Shown piece after piece: positions 7,633 to 15,602 of a DNA stretch of 49,324 bases. The stretch spans positions 633,994-683,317 of the forward strand of contig NZ_JACHJY010000005.1 in NCBI RefSeq assembly GCF_014203895.1, read 5' to 3'. Position 1 is the first letter of the stretch. Every line of letters begins with the position of its first letter. The position numbers and the translations under genes were made by a program. Origin of the DNA: Streptomyces nymphaeiformis. GTDB taxonomy: Bacteria > Actinomycetota > Actinomycetes > Streptomycetales > Streptomycetaceae. The notes under the pieces were generated by a model, which saw only the letters and a program-made list of their open reading frames with translations, was not told where the DNA came from and made no database searches.

Positions 7633-8598
7633 TCAGCTCCCGCCGTGATCGGCGATCAGGTCCCGGACGGCCTGGGCGACCGTCTCGGGGTACTCCATCA
7701 TCGCCACGTGCCCCGCCTCGGGGAGGCTCAGCAGGCGCGAGCCGCGGAAGGCGGCGGCCGCCCTGCGGGCCATCCGGTACGAGACGAGCCGGTCGCGCCC
7801 ACCGTAGACCAGCAGCGTCGGGGCGAGGACCCGTTCGGCCTGACGCCACAGTCCGTGCTGCCCGCCGAGGGTGTACGCGTCGACGATGCCGCGCGAGGAG
7901 CGGGCCATCGCGTCCCAGAAGTAGGGGAGCTCCAGGCGCCGCTCCATCTCCTCCACGGCGTGCCGGAAGCCCTCCTCGGTGACCTGGCCGGGGTCCCCGT
8001 AACAGAGCGAGAGGACGCCCTTGACCCGCTGCTCGGCCGTCCAGTCCTTGGTGAGCTTCGCGAAGAACGAGGCGATGCCGGGCACCGCGAGCAGCGCGGT
8101 GGGCCAGGCGGTGCGCTGGGCGCGCAGCTCGGGCAGGGCCGGGGAGATCAGCGTGAGGGTGCGGACCAGGTCGGGCCGGACCGCGGCGACGCGCGTGGCG
8201 ACGGCGCCGCCCATCGAGTTGCCGAACAGGTGGACCGGTCCGCGTCCGGCGGCGTCCAGGAGCCGGATGACGGCGCGGGCGTGCCCGGTGACCGAGTAGT
8301 TGCCGTCGTCGGGCGGCGGCGAGTCGCCGAAGCCGGGCAGGTCGACCGCCTCGCCGTCGACCTGGTCCGCGAGCAGCGGCATGAGGTCGGACCAGTTCTG
8401 CGAGGAGCCGCCGAGGCCGTGGACGTACAGGGCGGGCGGCAGTCCGGGCCGGTTCCCCGGCCGGGCGCGCACGGTGAGGGTGAGTCCGGGCAGCGCGACG
8501 GAGCGGAGTTCCTCGCCGTCGGCGACCCGTACGGTGCGGATCGGCGACGCGGGTGAGGCGGCGGCGGTCCGGGTTTCCGGCAGCTCGGTCGAGGACAT
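7633..8598 (-). CDS. Alpha/beta hydrolase
   Basis: This 321-aa predicted soluble serine hydrolase has the oxyanion-side motif VHGLGGSSQNW, the nucleophile elbow GNSMGG (Ser in LFGNSMGGAVA), an acid candidate in YGGRDRLVS and the catalytic His in EAGHVAMMEYP. The substrate cannot be told. The start ATG is preceded by TAATAT seven bases upstream and no Shine-Dalgarno, so it is probably leaderless. It is eight bases from the downstream DUF3152 gene and likely co-transcribed with it, and divergent from the small acidic protein at 8738. Confidence 0.88.
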   Translation of the reverse strand: MSSTELPETRTAAASPASPIRTVRVADGEELRSVALPGLTLTVRARPGNRPGLPPALYVHGLGGSSQNWSDLMPLLADQVDGEAVDLPGFGDSPPPDDGNYSVTGHARAVIRLLDAAGRGPVHLFGNSMGGAVATRVAAVRPDLVRTLTLISPALPELRAQRTAWPTALLAVPGIASFFAKLTKDWTAEQRVKGVLSLCYGDPGQVTEEGFRHAVEEMERRLELPYFWDAMARSSRGIVDAYTLGGQHGLWRQAERVLAPTLLVYGGRDRLVSYRMARRAAAAFRGSRLLSLPEAGHVAMMEYPETVAQAVRDLIADHGGS

Positions 8599-8605
8599 GG
8601 CCGCA

Positions 8606-8611
8606 ATATTA
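8606..8611 (-). promoter_or_regulatory. -10 box of the hydrolase, leaderless start
   Basis: TAATAT on the minus strand is followed by seven bases and then the ATG at 8598. The transcript would begin at or next to the start codon. A divergent -10 candidate TAGGCT for the plus-strand gene lies at 8681-8686. Confidence 0.55.
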
Positions 8612-8737
8612 CGAGACGATCACGCGCCGACGCGTGTGGGTGGGGTCACAGGTGCGTGTGCGGCGGGGCGCGTTCGCTCCTAGGCTCGAAGAGAGGGCCA
8701 TCGGGAGCACCGCGACCCGCACCCCGGAAGGAACCTC

Positions 8738-8953
8738 ATGACTGTCGATCCCAGCGAGCCGGACACATTCACCGAGGAAGAGGTCGTCGTGCTGGACCAG
8801 GAAATCCCGGAGGCGGACGCCGCCGAGCAGCACACCGAACTGCAGCAGCGAGAGGACGAGCAGCCGACGCATCTGGAGCGCGACTCGGCGAACGAGGCGG
8901 ACTCGTCCGAACAGGCGCGCGTCGTCGCCCTCGACGAGGACGACTACCGGTGA
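8738..8953 (+). CDS. Small acidic conserved hypothetical protein (71 aa)
   Basis: The protein is very rich in Asp and Glu, has no hydrophobic segment and ends in LDEDDYR, a tail I associate with small actinobacterial proteins of unknown role. A good Shine-Dalgarno (GGAAGGAA) sits seven bases before ATG and TAGGCT at 8681 can serve as -10. It stands alone between the divergent hydrolase and the TetR gene. No function is proposed. Confidence 0.8.
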   Translation: MTVDPSEPDTFTEEEVVVLDQEIPEADAAEQHTELQQREDEQPTHLERDSANEADSSEQARVVALDEDDYR

Positions 8954-9117
8954 GCACGCGACTCCCGCGGATTTGTTCGGTTTAATCTTGAATCGACTGT
9001 CGACCAAGGCGTCCGGTCCGTGAAATTCTGCGTTCGCACCGCGCACAGCCGGGTTACCCAAAAGTACGATGGCGGCGCGGCGCGACAGCGCGCATGGATC
9101 GATTTTTGGGAGGCCGC

Positions 9118-9777
9118 GTGAGCGCCATCGAGCAGACAGAGGCAGCACGCCCTCGGGGCACGCGCCTGCCGCGACGTGCCCGACGGAACCAGCTGCTCGG
9201 CGCGGCCCAGGAGGTCTTCGTCGCCCAGGGGTACCACTCCGCCGCCATGGACGACATCGCCGAGCGGGCCGGCGTCAGCAAGCCGGTGCTGTACCAGCAC
9301 TTCCCCGGGAAGCTGGAGCTCTACCTCGCGCTGCTCGACCAGCACTGCGAGGCTCTCTTGCAGGCCGTGCGCACGGCGCTGGCCTCCACCACGGACAACA
9401 AGCTCCGGGTCGCGGCGACGATGGACGCGTACTTCGCGTACGTGGAGGACGAGGGCGGCGCGTTCCGTCTCGTCTTCGAGTCCGACCTGACCAACGAGCC
9501 CGCCGTACGCGAGCGCGTGGACCGGGTCAGCCTGCAGTGCGCCGAGGCCATCTCCGACGTCATCGCCGAGGACACCGGCCTGTCGAAGGACGAGTCGATG
9601 CTGCTCGCCGTCGGCCTGGGCGGCGTCTCCCAGGTCGTGGCCCGGTACTGGCTGTCGAGCGGGTCCGGCATCCCCCGCGACAAGGCGGTCGGCCTGCTCA
9701 CCTCGCTCGCCTGGCGCGGCATCGCGGGCTTCCCGCTGCACCCGGTGGACGGCCAGCTGAGCGCCGAGGGCCACTGA
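9118..9777 (+). CDS. TetR family transcriptional regulator
   Basis: This 219-aa protein has an N-terminal TetR helix-turn-helix (about residues 18-75) with the pattern LLGAAQEVFVAQGYHSAAMDDIAERAGVSKPVLYQHFPGK split over the usual three helices. A helical ligand/dimer domain follows. GTG at 9118 is chosen over the upstream ATG at 9094 because GGGAGG lies six bases before it. Gene order TetR then DUF3107 is conserved and, from memory, matches Rv3208 and Rv3208A. The upstream stretch 9040-9080 holds the AT-richer GTTACCCAAAAGTAC, a possible operator. The ligand is unknown. Confidence 0.9.
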   Translation: MSAIEQTEAARPRGTRLPRRARRNQLLGAAQEVFVAQGYHSAAMDDIAERAGVSKPVLYQHFPGKLELYLALLDQHCEALLQAVRTALASTTDNKLRVAATMDAYFAYVEDEGGAFRLVFESDLTNEPAVRERVDRVSLQCAEAISDVIAEDTGLSKDESMLLAVGLGGVSQVVARYWLSSGSGIPRDKAVGLLTSLAWRGIAGFPLHPVDGQLSAEGH

Positions 9778-9793
9778 CCGCTCGCGCGCGCCG

Positions 9794-9833
9794 CTCCCCC
9801 GAGCTCTCGGCTTCGCTCGAGCAGGGGGACCCC
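9794..9833. repeat. Streptomyces recurrent intergenic repeat (CTCGAGC element)
   Basis: This stretch begins CTCCCCCGAGCTCTCGG and ends GCTCGAGCAGGGGGACCCC. The CCCCC and GGGGG flanks are complementary. I recognise near-identical copies as frequent intergenic sequences in Streptomyces genomes; that comes from memory and was not searched. It sits between the TetR and DUF3107 genes. Confidence 0.6.
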
Positions 9834-9956
9834 TTCGGAGCCCTGTTCGCTCCTGGCGTGCGGCGGCTGACCCGTGCGGGTCCCCTCACCGGGCTAATGT
9901 GTGCTGCGTACGGCGCGGGTATTCGCGCAACGCTGACCGTTCGGAGGGACATAGCC

Positions 9957-10184
9957 GTGGAGGTCAAGATCGGCGTGCAGCACGCACCCCGGGAGATCGT
10001 TCTGGAGAGCGGGCAGTCCGCCGAGGAGGTCGAGCGCGCGGTGGCCGACGCGCTGGCCGGCAAGGCGCAGCTGCTCAGCCTCTCGGACGAGAAGGGCCGC
10101 AAGGTCCTCATTCCGGCCGAGAAGATCGCGTACGTGGAGCTCGGCGAGCCCGCCGTGCGCCGCGTGGGTTTCGGCGCGCTCTGA
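9957..10184 (+). CDS. DUF3107 family protein (75 aa)
   Basis: A short, probably soluble protein beginning VEVKIGVQHAPREI and ending with a basic VRRVGF tail. The length and the pattern KIGVQ, LLSLSDEKGRKVLIPAEKIAYVEL match DUF3107 (the family of mycobacterial TB9.4). GTG is supported by GGAGGGAC seven bases upstream. It follows the TetR gene and precedes a strong terminator. Its function is unknown in the family. Confidence 0.9.
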   Translation: MEVKIGVQHAPREIVLESGQSAEEVERAVADALAGKAQLLSLSDEKGRKVLIPAEKIAYVELGEPAVRRVGFGAL

Positions 10185-10201
10185 GCCCCGGATCTGACGG
10201 G

Positions 10202-10238
10202 AAAGGCCCGGTGGACCGCTTCGGTCCACCGGGCCTTT
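10202..10238. terminator. Strong bidirectional terminator after DUF3107
   Basis: AAAGGCCCGGTGGACCG and CGGTCCACCGGGCCTTT form a perfect 17-base stem with the tight loop CTT. A-rich and T-rich ends on both sides allow termination in either direction. Confidence 0.9.
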
Positions 10239-10363
10239 CGTCTGTCCGTACGTCCGATACTCCCACGTCAGGGCGTACGAAAGGATTGCGTTCCGGACGC
10301 CGGGGGTAGGACGCCCATGACCGCAACGCCCGCCCCGCAGCACCCCTCGCGAGGTGATCCGAC

Positions 10364-10633
10364 GTGTTCCTGGAAGTCCTCGGCTCCGCCCTGCTCGGTT
10401 TCGCGCTGGCCTGGGCCGCCGTGCTCCGGCTGCCCGACCGCCTCCCCGTCCGGGCGGTCGTGCTCCTGACCGGGACGCTCGGCGGCGTCTTCGGCGCGCT
10501 CGTGACGCACGGGGCGCTCGGCCCGGGCCACTTCCTCGCCACCCTGATCGGCGCGGTGGCCGTGGCGGCGGTGCTGCTCTCGCTGCTGATCCGCCCGGCC
10601 TCGCGCAGACTGCGCCGATCAGCCGCGGTCTGA
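10364..10633 (+). CDS. Small integral membrane protein (89 aa)
   Basis: Three hydrophobic segments are visible at about residues 4-20, 29-52 and 57-78, followed by a basic tail (RPASRRLRRS). GTG at 10364 is preceded by GAGGTG at about ten bases. It lies between DUF3107 and the convergent ferritin-like gene. I do not recognise the family; the glycine-rich helices resemble small stress-type membrane proteins only loosely. A G/C-rich imperfect hairpin near 10712-10735 may end both convergent transcripts. Confidence 0.75.
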   Translation: MFLEVLGSALLGFALAWAAVLRLPDRLPVRAVVLLTGTLGGVFGALVTHGALGPGHFLATLIGAVAVAAVLLSLLIRPASRRLRRSAAV

Positions 10634-10761
10634 CCGGCGCGAGCGCCTCGGGCGGCGGGCGCGGCACGTCGGACCGACCCACGCGTGGTGCGCCGAGCCG
10701 TGCGGCTCAGGCGCCCGGGGCCGACCGGCCCGGGACACCTCGAACCGCGACCGCGACGGCC

Positions 10762-11484
10762 TCAGGCCGCGAGGCCCAGGGCCGCCATGCGCTTGGTGTG
10801 GGCCTCGGTGATGCGGGAGAACATCCGGCCGACCTCCGCGAGGTCGAAGCCGTCCGCCACGCCGCCGACCAGCATCGTCGAGAGCGCGTCGCGCTCGGCG
10901 ACCACGCGCTGGGCCTGCGAGAGCGCCTCGCCCATCAGGCGGCGCGCCCAGAGCGCGAGCCGGCCGCCGACGCGCGGGTCGGCGTCGATCGCGGCGCGGA
11001 CCTTCTCCACCGCGAAGTTGCCGTGGCCGGTGTCGTCGAGCACCGCGAGGACGAGCCCGCGCGTGTCGGAGTCGAGGCGGGCCGCGACCTCGCGGTAGAA
11101 GTCACTGGCGATCGAGTCGCCCACGTACGCCTTGACCAGGCCCTCCAGCCAGTCCGACGGCGCGGTCAGGCGGTGGAAGTCGTCGAGGGCCTTCGCGAAG
11201 GGCTCCATGGCCGCCGTCGGCTCGGCGTCGACGGCCGCGAGGCGGTCCCGCAGCCGCTCGAAGTGCTGGAACTCGGCCGCGGCCATCTTCGCCAGCTCCG
11301 CCTTGTCCGCGAGGGTCGGCGCCAGCTTGGCGTCCTCGGCGAGCCGCTCGAAGGCCGCGAGCTCTCCGTAGGCGAGGGCGCCGAGGAGGTCGATCACGGC
11401 GGCGCGGTACTGCGGCTCGGCGGAAGCCTCCGCCCAGTCCTTGGCGGCGATCCCGGTGGGTGTGGCGTTGTCAGGCGTCTCCAT
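10762..11484 (-). CDS. Ferritin-like fold protein (MiaE-like)
   Basis: This 240-aa, almost entirely helical protein has di-iron type residues in the segments AYGELAAFERL, EFQHFERL and DDTGHGNFAVEKV, as in ferritin-like/MiaE-type hydroxylase folds. The ATG at 11484 (METPDN) is preferred; a GTG three codons upstream is possible. From memory the equivalent in M. tuberculosis (Rv3210c) also lies next to the rhlE helicase, which is divergent here too. The substrate is unknown; an oxidative tRNA-modifying role is only a suggestion from the fold. Confidence 0.82.
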   Translation of the reverse strand: METPDNATPTGIAAKDWAEASAEPQYRAAVIDLLGALAYGELAAFERLAEDAKLAPTLADKAELAKMAAAEFQHFERLRDRLAAVDAEPTAAMEPFAKALDDFHRLTAPSDWLEGLVKAYVGDSIASDFYREVAARLDSDTRGLVLAVLDDTGHGNFAVEKVRAAIDADPRVGGRLALWARRLMGEALSQAQRVVAERDALSTMLVGGVADGFDLAEVGRMFSRITEAHTKRMAALGLAA

Positions 11485-11876
11485 GAAGCGCACAATAGCC
11501 CGCTCGCGAGGCCCGGGAAGGTCCTGGTCAATCACTGTGACCGTGCCCTCATCACGTTTTCTCCCGACACACATGCGCGAATCCGGGGTACAGTGGTAAG
11601 GCGCCTGCTGAGTATGCGGACATGCTTTCGCACGTTCGGACGTACCCGGTGGGCCGACTCATGAATGAGGATGCCCGGTCGGTGGCCCGATCGGCTCCGG
11701 CCCGACAGCCCTTCCGGCGGACCCGCGGAAGGGTCACCCTCAGCGGTACGACGCTCGAGCGACGGCAGTGGTCCCGTGCCACCCGGCGGTGATCTCCCCC
11801 GATCCCCCGGAAGATCCAGGCACGGTACGACCCCCTTCGTTCGCCTCGCGCCGCGTCTCACAGAAGAGGCAGCACC
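11485..11876 (+). promoter_or_regulatory. Long leader of the RNA helicase gene
   Basis: This 392-base gap separates the divergent ferritin-like gene from the helicase. TACAGT at 11589-11594 is a good -10, implying a 5' leader of about 275 bases. Within it are a hairpin at 11709-11733 (CCCTTCCG/CGGAAGGG) and a 16-codon ATG frame at 11616-11666 of unclear meaning. Long leaders are common for cold-inducible RNA helicases; regulation is inferred. Confidence 0.45.
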
Positions 11877-14576
11877 CTGACTACGACTTTCCGTGAACTC
11901 GGAATCCTCCCTGAGACGGCCGAGGCCCTGGAGGCCGTCGGCATCGTCACCCCCTTCCCCATCCAGGAGATGACCCTTCCGGTCGCCCTCACCGGCACCG
12001 ACGTCATCGGCCAGGCGAAGACCGGCACGGGCAAGACCCTCGGTTTCGGCCTCCCCATCCTGGAGCGCGTCACCGTCCCGACGGACGTCGAGGCCGGCCG
12101 GGCCAAGCCCGAGCAGCTGACCGACGCCCCGCAGGCGCTCGTCGTCGTCCCCACCCGCGAGCTGTGTCAGCAGGTCACCAACGACCTGCTGACCGCCGGC
12201 AAGGTGCGCAACGTCCGCGTGCTCGCCATCTACGGCGGCCGGGCGTACGAGCCGCAGGTCGAGGCGCTGCAGAAGGGCGTCGACGTCGTCGTCGGCACCC
12301 CCGGCCGTCTGCTCGACCTGGCCGGCCAGCGCAAGCTCGACCTCTCGCACGTGAAGGTCCTCGTCCTCGACGAGGCCGACGAGATGCTCGACCTGGGCTT
12401 CCTGCCCGACGTCGAGAAGATCATGAACATGCTTCCGGCCAAGCGCCAGACCATGCTGTTCTCGGCGACCATGCCGGGCGCGGTCATCGGCCTGGCCCGC
12501 CGCTACATGTCGCAGCCGACGCACATCCGGGCCACGTCGCCCGACGGCGAGGGCGCGACCGTCGCGAACATCAAGCAGCACGTGTACCGCGCGCACAACA
12601 TGGACAAGCCGGAGATGGTCTCCCGCATCCTGCAGGCCAACGGCCGCGGGCTCGCGATGATCTTCTGCCGTACGAAGCGCACGGCGGCCGACATCGCCGA
12701 GCAGCTGGAGCGGCGCGGCTTCGCCTCCGGCGCCGTCCACGGCGACCTGGGCCAGGGCGCCCGCGAGCAGGCGCTGCGCGCCTTCCGCAACGGCAAGGTC
12801 GACGTGCTGGTCTGCACCGACGTCGCCGCGCGCGGCATCGACGTCGAGGGCGTCACGCACGTCATCAACTACCAGTCCCCCGAGGACGAGAAGACGTTCC
12901 TGCACCGCGTGGGCCGCACCGGCCGCGCGGGCGCCAAGGGCACGGCCGTGACGCTGGTCGACTGGGACGACATCCCGCGCTGGCAGCTCATCAACAAGGC
13001 CCTGGAGCTGGACTTCCACGAGCCGGTCGAGACGTACTCCTCGTCCCCGCACCTCTACGAGGACCTGGACATCCCGGCGGGCACCAAGGGCATCCTGCCC
13101 CGCTCCGAGCGGACCCGCGCGGGTCTGGGCGCGGAGGAGCTGGAGGACCTGGGCGAGCCCGGCGGCCGCCGTGGCCGCGGCCCGAAGGCCGCCGAGAAGG
13201 CCGAGGAGCGCCCGGCCCCTACGCGGACCCCGCGCCAGCGTCGCCGCACCCGCAGCGGCAGCGACCTGGGTGACGCCCCGGTGTCGGCGGCCCCGGCCGT
13301 CGAGACCCCGTCGGACGAGACCCCTGCGGAGCCGGGCCCGCGCACCCCGCGCCGCCGCCGTCGCACCCGCGTGACGGCGCAGGTCATCGAGGCGCAGGCC
13401 GCCGAGGCCGCGGCCAAGGCGCCGGTCGTCGAGGCCCCGGCCGCCGAGCCGGTCGTCGAGACCCCGGCCAAGGAGCCGGTCGTCGAGGCCCCCGTCGCCG
13501 AGACGCGGACCGCCGAGGCCCCGGCCAAGGCGTCCGTCTTCACGGCCCCCGTCGCCGAGGCCCCCGCCGTCGCGGCCCCGGTCGTCGAGCAGCCGAAGGC
13601 GGAGGAGCCGAAGGCCCCCCGTCGCCGGAGCCGTGCCGCCCGCCCGGCGACCGCCGAGCCGGTCGCCGCCCCGGTCGCCGCTCGGGTCGAGCGGACCCCC
13701 GTGGCCTCGGCCCCGGCCCCGCGCCGCCGCGCCCGGGTGGTGCGCCAGGCCGAGGAGACCGTGACGTTCCAGACGCCCGAGTCCGCCGCGGTCGCGCTGA
13801 TGGCCGAGCGGTCCGTCGAGGCGCCGGTCGTCGAGGCCGCCCCGGTGGTCGTCGAGGAGCCGAAGGCGGCTCCGCGCCGCCGTACGGCCAAGAAGGCCGT
13901 CGCGGAGCCGGTCGTCGAGGCGCCCGTCGCCGCGGCTCCGGTCGTCGAGGCCGTCGCCGCCCCGGTGGCCGAGCCCGTCGTCGAGACCCCGGTCGCCGAG
14001 GTCCCCGCGCCGCGTCGTCGCCGCACCGCCCGCCGTCCCGCCGGGTCCCCGGTGACCGCCGAGGCGCCGGTGGCCGAGGCCCCGGCCGCCGAGCCGGTCG
14101 TCGAGACCCCGGTCGCGGAGGAGCCGGCGCCGCGCCGCCGCCGTGCGGCCCGCCGTCCCGCCGGGTCCCCGGCGACGGCCGAGTCCACCGGCGAGGTCAT
14201 CGTCATCGCCGCCCCGGTCACCGCGCCGGTCGCCGAGCCCGTCGTGGAGGAGGCCCCGAAGAAGGCCGCCCCGCGTCGCCGCACGACGAAGAAGGCCGCG
14301 GCGGCCGAGCCGGTCGCCGAGACCGTCGAGGCGCCGGCGACCGAGGAGGCCCCGAAGAAGGCCGCTCCCCGCCGCCGCACGGCCAAGAAGGCGGTCGCGG
14401 CCGAGGCTCCCGAGGCGTCCGCGCCGAAGACCGAGCCGAAGGCTCCGGCCCGCCGCCGTACGACCAAGAAGGCCGCTGCGGCCGAGGTCGAGGCGCCGGC
14501 GACCGAGGAGGCCCCGAAGAAGGCGGCTCCCCGCCGCCGTACGACGAAGAAGGCTGCGGCTCAGCCCGAGAGCTGA
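11877..14576 (+). CDS. DEAD-box ATP-dependent RNA helicase with long Ala/Pro/Arg/Lys tail
   Basis: This 899-aa protein unwinds RNA using ATP. The core has the Q motif (Phe5, then PFPIQ at 26-30), motif I AKTGTGKT at 47-54, PTRELCQQV, TPGRLLDL, DEAD at 165-168, SAT and HRVGRTGR at 343-350. The first ATG in frame (11970, residue 32) would remove the Q motif, and no ATG, GTG or TTG exists between the upstream in-frame TGA at 11790 and CTG at 11877. CTG, with AGAGGC eight bases before it, is therefore the likely start. From about residue 420 to the end is a low-complexity tail of EAP, VVE and VAE units with basic patches of the type APRRRRT and KKAAPRRRTTKKA, probably for RNA or ribosome contacts. 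From memory the orthologue is RhlE (Rv3211). Confidence 0.92.
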   Translation: MTTTFRELGILPETAEALEAVGIVTPFPIQEMTLPVALTGTDVIGQAKTGTGKTLGFGLPILERVTVPTDVEAGRAKPEQLTDAPQALVVVPTRELCQQVTNDLLTAGKVRNVRVLAIYGGRAYEPQVEALQKGVDVVVGTPGRLLDLAGQRKLDLSHVKVLVLDEADEMLDLGFLPDVEKIMNMLPAKRQTMLFSATMPGAVIGLARRYMSQPTHIRATSPDGEGATVANIKQHVYRAHNMDKPEMVSRILQANGRGLAMIFCRTKRTAADIAEQLERRGFASGAVHGDLGQGAREQALRAFRNGKVDVLVCTDVAARGIDVEGVTHVINYQSPEDEKTFLHRVGRTGRAGAKGTAVTLVDWDDIPRWQLINKALELDFHEPVETYSSSPHLYEDLDIPAGTKGILPRSERTRAGLGAEELEDLGEPGGRRGRGPKAAEKAEERPAPTRTPRQRRRTRSGSDLGDAPVSAAPAVETPSDETPAEPGPRTPRRRRRTRVTAQVIEAQAAEAAAKAPVVEAPAAEPVVETPAKEPVVEAPVAETRTAEAPAKASVFTAPVAEAPAVAAPVVEQPKAEEPKAPRRRSRAARPATAEPVAAPVAARVERTPVASAPAPRRRARVVRQAEETVTFQTPESAAVALMAERSVEAPVVEAAPVVVEEPKAAPRRRTAKKAVAEPVVEAPVAAAPVVEAVAAPVAEPVVETPVAEVPAPRRRRTARRPAGSPVTAEAPVAEAPAAEPVVETPVAEEPAPRRRRAARRPAGSPATAESTGEVIVIAAPVTAPVAEPVVEEAPKKAAPRRRTTKKAAAAEPVAETVEAPATEEAPKKAAPRRRTAKKAVAAEAPEASAPKTEPKAPARRRTTKKAAAAEVEAPATEEAPKKAAPRRRTTKKAAAQPES

Positions 14577-14591
14577 CCCGCGCCTCCACCA

Positions 14592-14657
14592 CCGAGCGGC
14601 CCGGCCCCCATCAGGGGCCGGGCCGCTCGGCCGTGCGGCCCCCGTGCGGGGCCGCAC
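14592..14657. terminator. Two successive terminator hairpins after the helicase
   Basis: The first hairpin (14592-14630) pairs CCGAGCGGCCCGGCCCC with GGGGCCGGGCCGCTCGG around a CATCA loop. The second (14633-14657) pairs GTGCGGCCCC with GGGGCCGCAC around CGTGC. Neither has a T tract, as is common in Streptomyces. Confidence 0.75.
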
Positions 14658-14711
14658 CCCGTGCCGGAGACCGGCGCGCCGCGTGGGCTCCCGCGCCGTT
14701 ACAGTCCAGAT

Positions 14712-15602
14712 ATGAGCAAGCCCCGTTCCCTCGTCCTCCCTCCCCGCACCCGTGCCCACCGCCTGGAGACCGCGCGCGGGCCGTTCGCCGTGCTCGACAC
14801 CGCGGCGGCGGGTGCGCGGCGGGGCACGGTGCTGCTGCTGCCCGGGTACACCGGCAGCAAGGAGGACTTCCTCGGGCTGCTCGGGCCGCTGAGCGAGGCC
14901 GGGTACCGGGCCGTGGCCGTGGACGGGCGCGGGCAGAACGAGTCGCCGGGACCCCGGGGCCGCGCCGCCTACCGCCGCAGGGCGCTCGCGCTCGACGCGG
15001 TGGCGCAGGCGGCGGCGCTCGGGGACGGGCCCGTGCATCTGCTCGGGCATTCGTTCGGGGGCCTGGTGGCGCGCGCGGCGGCCGCCCTCGCGCCGGGCGC
15101 GTTCCGCTCGCTGACGCTGCTGTCCTCGGGCCCGGGCAGGGTGGCCAGGCCGCAGCGGATCCGGGTTCGGGTGCTGCGGGCCTCGCTCGCGGTGCTGCCG
15201 AAGGAGCGGGTGTGGCAGGCGATGTGCTGGCTGGACAGCCGGGGCGAGGAGCCGGACACGGACGACGCGCCGGAGCTCGCGGGCTTCCTGCGGCGCCGCT
15301 GGATGCGTACCCGGATCGCCCAACTCGCGGGCGCGGGGCGGCTCCTGCTGGACCGTCAGGACGGCACGGAGGGCCTCGCCGCGCTCCGTGTACCGCTGCA
15401 CTTCGCGTACGGGGCGGACGAGATGGTGTGGGCGCCCGCGGACCTCCGCGCGGCGGCCGCCCGTACCGGCGCGCACCACACGGTCGTGGCGGGCGCGGGC
15501 CATTCCCCGAACGTGTCGCACCCCCAGGAGCTGGCGGACCGCCTGACCGGCTTCTGGGAGGAGACGAGCAGCCCGGCCAGGGCGGTCAGTACTGCGCTTT
15601 GA
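14712..15602 (+). CDS. Alpha/beta hydrolase
   Basis: This 296-aa predicted serine hydrolase shows LLPGYTGSKEDF (oxyanion hole), nucleophile elbow GHSFGG in LLGHSFGGLVARA, an acid candidate in YGADEMVW and the catalytic His in GAGHSPNVSHP. The ATG is chosen because TACAGT lies six bases before it and no Shine-Dalgarno is present, indicating a leaderless transcript; an upstream GTG at 14661 lies inside the terminator region. Its 3' end overlaps the convergent NYN gene by 17 bases. The substrate is unknown. Confidence 0.87.
   Translation: MSKPRSLVLPPRTRAHRLETARGPFAVLDTAAAGARRGTVLLLPGYTGSKEDFLGLLGPLSEAGYRAVAVDGRGQNESPGPRGRAAYRRRALALDAVAQAAALGDGPVHLLGHSFGGLVARAAAALAPGAFRSLTLLSSGPGRVARPQRIRVRVLRASLAVLPKERVWQAMCWLDSRGEEPDTDDAPELAGFLRRRWMRTRIAQLAGAGRLLLDRQDGTEGLAALRVPLHFAYGADEMVWAPADLRAAAARTGAHHTVVAGAGHSPNVSHPQELADRLTGFWEETSSPARAVSTAL

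Noticed and set aside
9054..9281. Minus-strand ORF over the TetR start
   Set aside because: Overlaps the helix-turn-helix coding region and lacks any family pattern.
13055..14467. 470-codon Ala/Ser/Thr/Gly-rich frame antisense to the helicase tail
   Set aside because: Mirror of the EAP/VAE repeats in the sense strand; no ribosome-binding site or family.
11532..15521. 1329-codon open frame on the minus strand opposite the helicase
   Set aside because: It is a by-product of GC-biased codons and repeats of the real plus-strand gene; it is Arg/Gly/Leu-rich and has no domain.
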